Shown in pieces: positions 1-5,414 of a stretch of 8,373 nucleotides of DNA (within the stretch, counting starts at the first letter, position 1; every line of letters starts with the position of its first letter). The stretch is from NCBI GenBank assembly GCA_021159825.1, contig JAGHDR010000370.1, positions 1 through 8,373 of the forward strand. The letters run 5' to 3'. The notes under the pieces are model-generated. The model was not told the origin of the DNA. It searched no databases and was given only the letters and a program-made list of their open reading frames with translations. Source of the stretch: Deltaproteobacteria bacterium (GTDB lineage Bacteria; Desulfobacterota; DSM-4660; Desulfatiglandales; Desulfatiglandaceae). The position numbers and the translations under genes were made by a program.

Positions 1-156
1 GATTTACCCATCGCCCTGTTCAATGCTTCAAACAGCGATGATGCTGAACTTTCAAAACTTCCCGGACCAGACCTGGTAATACCCAGGCCTCTTCATCTGG
101 GACAATTTTATTCGAGCATTTACCGCCTCATGACTGAGGGAACTTCCAAAAAATAA
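1..156 (+). CDS. 3' end of a gene, possibly a response-regulator receiver domain (5' truncated)
   Basis: The first reading frame is open from the left edge to a TAA at 154-156 and gives 51 residues. The pattern is a hydrophobic strand (LPIALFNAS), a linker, a second strand ending in a basic residue before proline (DLVIPRP), and a final amphipathic helix (GQFYSSIYRLM). This resembles the last strands and helix of a CheY-like receiver domain, with Arg in place of the usual Lys before the proline. No output domain follows, so it would be a stand-alone receiver or one at the C-terminus of a larger protein. The gene converges on thrC, and the stops are about 200 bp apart. The family call rests on a short fragment and is tentative; that it is coding is more likely than not. 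Confidence 0.45.
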   Translation, partial: DLPIALFNASNSDDAELSKLPGPDLVIPRPLHLGQFYSSIYRLMTEGTSKK

Positions 157-175
157 TCTACGCATCCTGCTTGCC

Positions 176-255
176 CTTTTGCCCGTCTTCTACGTGTGAT
201 GACAGGTACATAGCTCACTATGCACCTGTCATCACGCCTCGAAGACGAACAAAAG
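176..255. repeat. 80-bp near-perfect inverted repeat in the convergent gap
   Basis: Two arms are centred between 215 and 216. The core arms are 196-213 (GTGATGACAGGTACATAG) and 218-235, which match at 17 of 18 positions around a 4-nt CTCA loop. Beyond a partly paired 5-nt internal loop on each side, 184-190 pairs with 241-247. After a 2-nt mismatch, 176-181 (CTTTTG) pairs with 250-255 (CAAAAG). In total 32 of 38 arm positions can pair. The repeat lies between the stops of two converging genes, where a bidirectional terminator would be expected. However, neither strand has a T-tract directly after the stem; in both directions the 3' arm ends CAAAAG. A palindromic mobile relic (REP/MITE-like) or a structured RNA end are alternatives. 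The rest of 157-356 shows no gene. Confidence 0.8.
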
Positions 256-356
256 TCCTGCACGATATGCATATATTATTTTCTTCCAGTTCCCTGAGGG
301 GAAAGCGTCCCGGCCTCATAATTGATCCGCCTGTTCTAAAACCCCGGCCTTTGGCA

Positions 357-1817
357 TCAGTCCTCCAAGACGCTGTCCGTTATAATTCTCTTCGCGGTAT
401 CATACTGGGATTCACTCATGGTGAGGGAACCGTCTTCCCGGGTGAAGGGCGGATCATCAATGGTATAAATCCGTTCGGGAAGCGTTGCCTGCTTTGAAAT
501 TCTTTCCGGCACATCGGGAACAACATCGATGGCCTTTTTCACCTCATCCGGAAATTTCCCCGGATCAGCCGTTTCGTAAATCACCGCCAAGCGCTCGTGT
601 CTGCCTCCGAGAAACGTATCCAGTGCCCGCCACCCGACGGCGCCGTGGGGTTCCATCATGATGCCGTACTGTTCCCAGACCTCGCGAATAGCGGTGTAAT
701 GGTCGGGATTGGATACACTGGTGGACCAGAAATCCTTACGCATGGCATCCAGGTCCGGCGGCACATCCATTACCCCTTCCCGGGTCACCTTCCCTGTTTC
801 ATCCCGTTCATCGTAAACATGACCGCCATAGAGGTCGATGAGCCTGGCGAAGTTGCTGGGGTTCGAGACAATCATGGCCGAAGAAGGGGACTTGCGTGAC
901 GGTTTCACCCGGTAGACGTCCGTGTCAAGAAATTGCGGGAATTCATCGTTCTCATTCACCCCGCATATGATCCGTTCAATGGGTAGCCCCATTTCCCGGG
1001 CCAGCACCGTCCCCATCATATCGCCGAAATTACCCGAGGGCACACCGGCAATCATGGGTTCGTCATATTCCGCCACCCGGGAATAGGCGAAAAACGGGTA
1101 CACCGACTGTGGCAGAAGCCGACCCACGCTGATGCTGTTGGCAGAGGTGAAGCGATCCGCATCATCGAAGAAATCCTTCGCAAACACCTTGTCGCCCAAC
1201 ATCCGTTTGGCCAGGGCCTGGCATACATCGAAATCCCCATTTACCTCAAAGGCGTAAATGTTATCACCCAGGGTGGTCATCTGACGCCGTTGGCGTTCGG
1301 TAATGGATCCTTTGGGGAAAAATACGATGTTGTCAATGCTCTCCAGACCATGCAGGGCATCGGCCACGGCACCCCCTGTATCTCCGCTGGTGGCAACGGC
1401 AACAATACGCTTTTTGCCGGATTGCTTCAGAAAGTAATTGAGCATTCGCCCGAAAAACCGGGCCGCATAATCCTTGAAAGAATAGGTGGGTCCCTGGGTA
1501 AGCCACATGATGTGGGTTTGCCCGGTCAAATGCTGTATGGTGGTGGGAATTATAGTGTCATCATAGGCATCGTCCAACATAGCCTTGAGGTCTTTTTCTT
1601 TTACCTCGGCGCTCAGAAAAGGGTTCAAAACCGCAAAGGCAATTCGCGCATAAGACATCCCCTTCATGGACTTCAGCGTCTCGGAAGACAGCTTTGGGAT
1701 GTCGTTTCCGGAAATCATATAAAGACCGTAGTTGGAAGCCAGGCCGTTCATGAGGGCCGTTTCGAAATTAACGCGCTCTCTTTTATTGTTGGTACTGTGA
1801 TAAATAACGGTTTTCAA
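357..1817 (-). CDS. thrC: Threonine synthase (PLP-dependent)
   Basis: Converts O-phosphohomoserine and water to threonine and phosphate, the last step of threonine synthesis, in the cytoplasm. The product is 486 residues if it starts at the TTG at 1815-1817. The N-terminal threonine-synthase domain is visible (NFETALMNGLASNYGLY, residues 17-33). The PLP-binding lysine is K115 in YSFKDYAARFFGR. Next come the phosphate-binding loop ATSGDTGG (from about 142), SVGRLLPQSVYPFFAY and VPSGNFGDMMG, all characteristic of the family. The frame stays open upstream to 1943, but those 42 residues resemble no threonine synthase. The TTG sits 7 nt after a GGGAG Shine-Dalgarno, so it is preferred. The length fits the longer, fungal-type form of the enzyme. 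It lies 137 bp after fdhA in the same direction; co-transcription is possible, but no functional link is apparent. Confidence 0.93.
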   Translation of the reverse strand: MKTVIYHSTNNKRERVNFETALMNGLASNYGLYMISGNDIPKLSSETLKSMKGMSYARIAFAVLNPFLSAEVKEKDLKAMLDDAYDDTIIPTTIQHLTGQTHIMWLTQGPTYSFKDYAARFFGRMLNYFLKQSGKKRIVAVATSGDTGGAVADALHGLESIDNIVFFPKGSITERQRRQMTTLGDNIYAFEVNGDFDVCQALAKRMLGDKVFAKDFFDDADRFTSANSISVGRLLPQSVYPFFAYSRVAEYDEPMIAGVPSGNFGDMMGTVLAREMGLPIERIICGVNENDEFPQFLDTDVYRVKPSRKSPSSAMIVSNPSNFARLIDLYGGHVYDERDETGKVTREGVMDVPPDLDAMRKDFWSTSVSNPDHYTAIREVWEQYGIMMEPHGAVGWRALDTFLGGRHERLAVIYETADPGKFPDEVKKAIDVVPDVPERISKQATLPERIYTIDDPPFTREDGSLTMSESQYDTAKRIITDSVLED

Positions 1818-1824
1818 AATGCAA

Positions 1825-1829
1825 CTCCC
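1825..1829 (-). promoter_or_regulatory. Shine-Dalgarno that sets the thrC TTG start
   Basis: The minus strand reads GGGAG here, 7 nt before TTG (1815-1817). Translation from this TTG begins just where homology to threonine synthases begins (KTVIYHSTNNKRERVNFETAL). The next in-frame ATG falls inside the conserved N-terminal domain, at residue 23, so it is too late. Confidence 0.7.
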
Positions 1830-1954
1830 GGGGTTTTCCGTCCAGCGGTTGAACAGCGCCGTGCCCCACATGGGCGTTGGGGTGAAGAACAGCGGAAGTT
1901 CCCGCCTGGGCGCTTCGCTGTCTTCAACACTGAAAAAGGACACAACACCACCCG

Positions 1955-3994
1955 CTATTCAGCGATCTTTTCCAGTTTAACCGCGCATACTTTAAACTCC
2001 GGGATTTTGGCAATAGGATCAAACGCGGGGTTAGTAAGCCTGTTTATGGGGTTTTCCCTGAAATGAAAAGGGGAAAAAAGGAGCCCTTCCCCGACTCGAC
2101 TGGTTATCTTCACCGGGACCTCAATTTGCCCCCTTCTGGATAATACCCTCACGTTTTCTCCGTCGTTTAACATCATATCCCCTGCATCCTTTGGGCTGAC
2201 CTCAATATAACCACTCTTCTGCTCTGAATGGAGATGGGGGGATACCCTTGTCATGGTGCCGGTATGATAGTGGGAAAACATTCGACCGGTGGTAAGAAAA
2301 AAGGGATAGTCCTCGTCCGGCATCTCATCCGGGTCAAGATATTTTACGGCATGGAACTTGCCCTTGCCTCTTGAGAAGTTATCCTTATGAAGATATGGTG
2401 TACCTGGGTGATCTTTACCGGGACAAGGCCATTGAAGACCATTTATGCCCAGCCTTTCATAGGTCATTCCACCATAACTAGGCGTCAAAGACGTCATCTC
2501 GTCAAATATCTCTTCAGGACAGGAATAATCCATTGCATATCCCATGGCAGAAGAAAGCCTGCAAATAATATCCCAGTCGGGAAGGGCTTTTCCCAGAGGG
2601 TCTATCGCCTTGTTTCCCCTCATACACCGTCTTTCCGTATTGGTGTAGGTTCCATCCTCTTCAGCCACGGAGGCTCCGGCAAAAAACACATCCGCATCAG
2701 CAGCCGTCTCGGTCATGTAAAGATCCTGGACCAAAAGAAAATCGAGCTTCTTTAAAACATGATCCAGATGCCCCGAATCGGGGTCACTAAGTTTCGGGTT
2801 TTCCCCAAAAACGCATAATGCCTTTATTCTCCCGTCCCCCATGCCCTTTACCATATCGGTGAGGGTAAGACCTGCTCTTTCGGGAAGGGCTTTTCCCCAT
2901 GCATTGGAAAATTTCTCATTTGCAGTTTGATCCGCAACCGGCTGGTATCCGGGGAAAACGTTGGGAAGCCCCCCCATATCGCAGGCACCCTGTACATTAC
3001 TTTGTCCCCTTAGGGGATTCACTCCACCGCTTCTGACGCCGACATTCCCGCACAACATGGCAAGATTACAGCAAGACTTCACATTATCGACTCCTGTTGT
3101 GTGCTGGGTGATGCCCATGGCGTAAAGAAGGGCCGCAGGGTGGTTTCCGGCATACATTTCGGCCATTCTTTCAATATCGACGCAGCCAACGCCTGTAATC
3201 GCTTCCACCTTCTTGGGGGTATAATCTTCAAGAACTTCTTCCAGATCTGAAAACCCTTCCGTTCGTTCCTCAATATGTTTGTCGTCATGCCAACCATTTT
3301 TCACGATTACATGCATCATTCCGTTCAAAAGAGCCACATCGCTTCCCAACCTGTGATGGACTACGATATCCGCAAATTCGGCAAGGTGTATGTTCCTTGG
3401 ATCGGCCACTATCAACTTGGCGCCCTTCTCCTTGGCCGTCATTATCCTTCCGGCAATTATGGGATGGGTCTCGGTAGTGTTGGAGCCGATTACAAAAATA
3501 CAACCTGAATCCTCAAATTCCTTCATCGAATTGGTCATTGCACCACTTCCAAAGGCGGCGGCAAGACCTGCCACCGTAGAGGAATGTCAAAGCCTGGCAC
3601 AGTGATCCACATTATTGGTGCCGATAGCGGCACGGGAAAATTTCTGGATCAGATAATTTGCTTCATTGGTCATCTTTGCCGAAGTCAGCACCCCGACACT
3701 GTCAGGGCCGAATTCTTCTATTATTGCTTTAAGTCTTTTAGCCGATATTTCGATTGCCTCATCCCAGGCAACCTCACGGAAACGACCCTCTTCCTTTACA
3801 AGCGGAAACAAAAGGCGGTTGTCGCTAACGACATGTTCGTGAAGATTCCACCCCTTTATGCAAAGTTTACCCTCGTTATTCGGGTGGGTCTTGAGAGGAA
3901 GCGTACCTGCAAGCTTTCCGTCTATTACCTCAAGAAGCACACCGCATCCAACGCCGCAGTAGGGGCATATAGACGGAACCATTTGATAATCCAT
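1955..3994 (-). CDS. fdhA: Selenocysteine-containing formate dehydrogenase catalytic subunit (cytoplasmic)
   Basis: Molybdenum or tungsten bis-MGD enzyme interconverting formate and CO2. It is read as one 679-residue protein through the in-frame UGA at 3587-3589 (Sec136). It starts at ATG 3992-3994, 8 nt after a GGAG. The N-terminus binds a [4Fe-4S] cluster through C10, C13, C17 and C45 (CPYCGVGC ... LCIKG). The active-site segment is HCARL-U136-H137, as in E. coli FdhF (CCARV-U-H). R329, in NPLRGQSNVQGACDMG, is 193 residues after Sec, the same spacing as U140 to R333 in E. coli FdhF. The C-terminal molybdopterin dinucleotide-binding domain covers roughly 563-679. There is no Tat signal and no NuoG-like N-terminal ferredoxin extension, so the enzyme should be cytoplasmic and needs a separate electron-transfer partner, probably the FrhB-like protein encoded 93 bp upstream. 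The stop is TAG, so the UGA is not shared with termination. Confidence 0.95.
3556..3589 (-). promoter_or_regulatory. SECIS element of fdhA with its UGA
   Basis: UGA occupies 3587-3589. Downstream on the minus strand, CGGTGGCA (nt 14-21 counted from the U of UGA) pairs with TGCCGCCG (nt 27-34) around the 5-nt apical loop GGTCT (nt 22-26, positions 3564-3568). The stem is 8 bp with one G-U. The E. coli fdhF element has the same loop GGUCU at the same distance from UGA. U17, functionally important in E. coli, is also present here. SelB recognition is inferred from this match. Confidence 0.92.
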
Positions 3995-4049
3995 ACCTGA
4001 TTCTCCATAGTTTATTATATATTATCTGCAATTATTTTAGATTTCCCCG

Positions 4050-4065
4050 ATCCGGAAAACCGGAT
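4050..4065. other. Perfect 6-bp hairpin between the FrhB-like gene and fdhA
   Basis: On the + strand ATCCGG (4050-4055), AAAA, CCGGAT (4060-4065) form a perfect stem-loop, followed by TTTTCTTT. The T-run is therefore on the strand opposite to the genes. Read in the direction of the operon, the hairpin is followed by CGGGG and then AT-rich sequence, so it is not a standard terminator for the upstream gene. It lies in the only sizeable gap (89 bp) among the last three redox genes. It could be an RNA processing or stability element, an operator, or a terminator of antisense transcripts. The sequence does not decide between these. Confidence 0.5.
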
Positions 4066-4083
4066 TTTCTTTAACAAAACAAA

Positions 4084-4890
4084 TCAAAGCGACATTGGCT
4101 CCAGCGTTACATTCTCACCCAGTATACTGAACGGCGACTGACCGGAGTCCGTGCCCGCCCTGTAGTCAAACAACCTGGCTGTAATCTGATTGACCTCTCT
4201 GTAGAGAAGCCTGAGAGGAATATTCGCGGGGCAGGCATCCTCACATAATCCGCAGTCAATGCATCTGCCGGCCATATGTACCGCCCTGACAAGATGGAAT
4301 ATGGGAATTTCTACAGGAAGTTCTCCCTTTTTTATGAGGTCGGAATGCTCCAAACTGCACTCCTTGCAAAAACAAACAGGACATATATTCCTGCATCCGT
4401 AGCACTTGATGCACTTTTCGAATTCATAGGACCATCTTTTGAAACGCTCCTCCTGAGAATACACCTCGGCCTGCTCCGGTTTCAGGTTGTTTTCGATCCC
4501 TATCAGCGTTTTAAGAGGACCTGAAGGTTCCCTCTCAAGGTAGGAACAGTCCGCGTGTTCCCTTGCCGGGGAAGGGCAGCAGTTGATACCTACGGTCTCT
4601 ATCTTTTCAGGATCGAGCTGGTTCCATACATAAAGCACATTCAAGGCTCGCTGGTTGCAGTCGCGGGCAAGAATTCCAATTTTCATCTCCGGATGGGTGG
4701 AATAAACCTTCGCAGCTATCTTTTCGAGAGGATACCTTGCTTTGGATTCCACCAGATTGTCCACATCATCGATGTTTTCCCTTGTGAAAAAACAGGGGAG
4801 GGGGTGACCATCCACCACCTTGTAACCTATAAAAAGGTCGATTTTTTCCTGCTCAAGCCATTCCTTTACAATTTCATGCATCATATTCAT
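4084..4890 (-). CDS. FrhB/FdhB-like iron-sulfur electron-transfer subunit
   Basis: The product is 268 residues, soluble, with no signal or membrane segment. The N-terminal half resembles part of the FrhB/FdhB family: IGILARDCNQRAL (71-83) followed by a Gly-x-x-Cys-Cys segment (GINCC, 101-105). The C-terminal half is ferredoxin-like. It has a dense cluster C160, C163, C166, C170, C173, C175, C178 (CIKCYGCRNICPVCFCKEC) and a second site C210, C213, C216, C220 (CIDCGLCEDACP), enough for two [4Fe-4S] clusters plus extra cysteines. Its ATG overlaps the mvhD stop as ATGA, which implies translational coupling, and fdhA follows. The likely role is to wire FdhA to MvhD/HdrA. Whether it also binds a flavin or another cofactor cannot be seen, and no clear flavin motif stands out. 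Other ATGs two and three codons downstream are possible starts. Confidence 0.8.
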   Translation of the reverse strand: MNMMHEIVKEWLEQEKIDLFIGYKVVDGHPLPCFFTRENIDDVDNLVESKARYPLEKIAAKVYSTHPEMKIGILARDCNQRALNVLYVWNQLDPEKIETVGINCCPSPAREHADCSYLEREPSGPLKTLIGIENNLKPEQAEVYSQEERFKRWSYEFEKCIKCYGCRNICPVCFCKECSLEHSDLIKKGELPVEIPIFHLVRAVHMAGRCIDCGLCEDACPANIPLRLLYREVNQITARLFDYRAGTDSGQSPFSILGENVTLEPMSL

Positions 4891-5363
4891 ACCCCGAGGG
4901 CCCTCCCTTCAAAAATCGACGGAAGGGAATCGGGAATCTCCGGTCCCTGCCATCCTTTGATGGGATTCGGCCCAAGCACCTTTATTTTCGCCGTAAATTC
5001 CGTAACAACCTGAACAAACTTCCGGGCTTCCGCCGAGGATATCCACTCAAGATGCAACCGCCCCCCAAGCCCCATAAAATCCAGCAACGCCTGAAGAAAG
5101 GACATCCTCTTTATTGTCATGTAATTACCATACAGGTAATGGCAGTCTCCGATGTGTCACCCGCCTACAAAAACGCCATCTGCTCCGCTCTGAAGAGCCC
5201 TCAAAATGTAGTGCGGAGAAACAGTTGCGGAACACATTACGCGAATGGGCCTTATGTTGGGAGGGTAGCTCATACGGCTGACCCCCGCGAGATCCGCCGC
5301 CCCGTAGGTACACCAGTTACACATGAAAGCGACAATCTTTGGCTCGAACTTATCTGTTTTCAC
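4887..5363 (-). CDS. mvhD: MvhD/FlpD-family [2Fe-2S] protein with selenocysteine
   Basis: Electron-transfer protein that delivers electrons from a hydrogenase or formate dehydrogenase to HdrA. It is read as one 158-residue protein through UGA 5157-5159 (Sec69). It starts at GTG 5361-5363, 6 nt after GGAG. Family hallmarks are in order: [15 protein letters not shown] (C15, C18), [12 protein letters not shown] (C44), [10 protein letters not shown]69-H, and GDCHY (C74), then [20 protein letters not shown] near the end. Sec69 replaces one of the conserved cysteines (usual form GCHxGDCHY). The length fits the family only if the UGA is read through; terminating there would leave 68 residues without GDCHY. 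It lies 51 bp after hdrA and overlaps the next start by ATGA, so it belongs to the same operon. Sec in this family is known, for example in methanococcal VhuD. Confidence 0.93.
5124..5159 (-). promoter_or_regulatory. Candidate SECIS element of mvhD with its UGA
   Basis: UGA is at 5157-5159. On the minus strand ATTACC (nt 20-25 from the U of UGA) pairs perfectly with GGTAAT (nt 31-36) around the 5-nt loop TGTAT. The loop has a G at its second position, as bacterial SECIS models require, and the distance is in the accepted range. The loop differs from the GGUCU of the fdhA element in this operon. Confidence 0.68.
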
Positions 5364-5414
5364 ATCTATCTCCTTTTTTCCCGTTTCCTGTTTCCATTTA
5401 TAAGCGAATGCACA

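Noticed and set aside
176..255. The long inverted repeat as an ordinary intrinsic terminator
   Set aside because: No run of T follows the stem on either strand. A terminating role is possible but not shown, so it is listed as a repeat.
1290..2066. 258-codon open frame on the + strand
   Set aside because: It is antisense to thrC and to the end of fdhA, both strongly supported by motifs, and its product shows no recognisable domain.
3587..3589. Reading fdhA as two genes or a pseudogene split by a stop
   Set aside because: The UGA lies exactly at the active-site Sec position, the frame is unchanged on both sides, and an fdhF-like SECIS follows. The apparent start of the downstream fragment is only an internal GTG valine codon.
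4014..4019. TATAAT on the minus strand as a -10 box for fdhA
   Set aside because: No -35-like hexamer lies at the right distance, and a start from it would leave the Shine-Dalgarno at the very 5' end of the transcript. It is more likely chance in an AT-rich stretch.
4084..4086. The UGA ending the FrhB-like gene as another selenocysteine codon
   Set aside because: The sequence after it is AT-rich, contains a hairpin, shows no conserved residues and soon reaches TAA. Real termination fits better.
5118..5120. ATG at 5118-5120 as the start of a separate 77-residue gene
   Set aside because: It is internal to mvhD: the preceding residues [12 protein letters not shown] continue the family pattern after Sec69.
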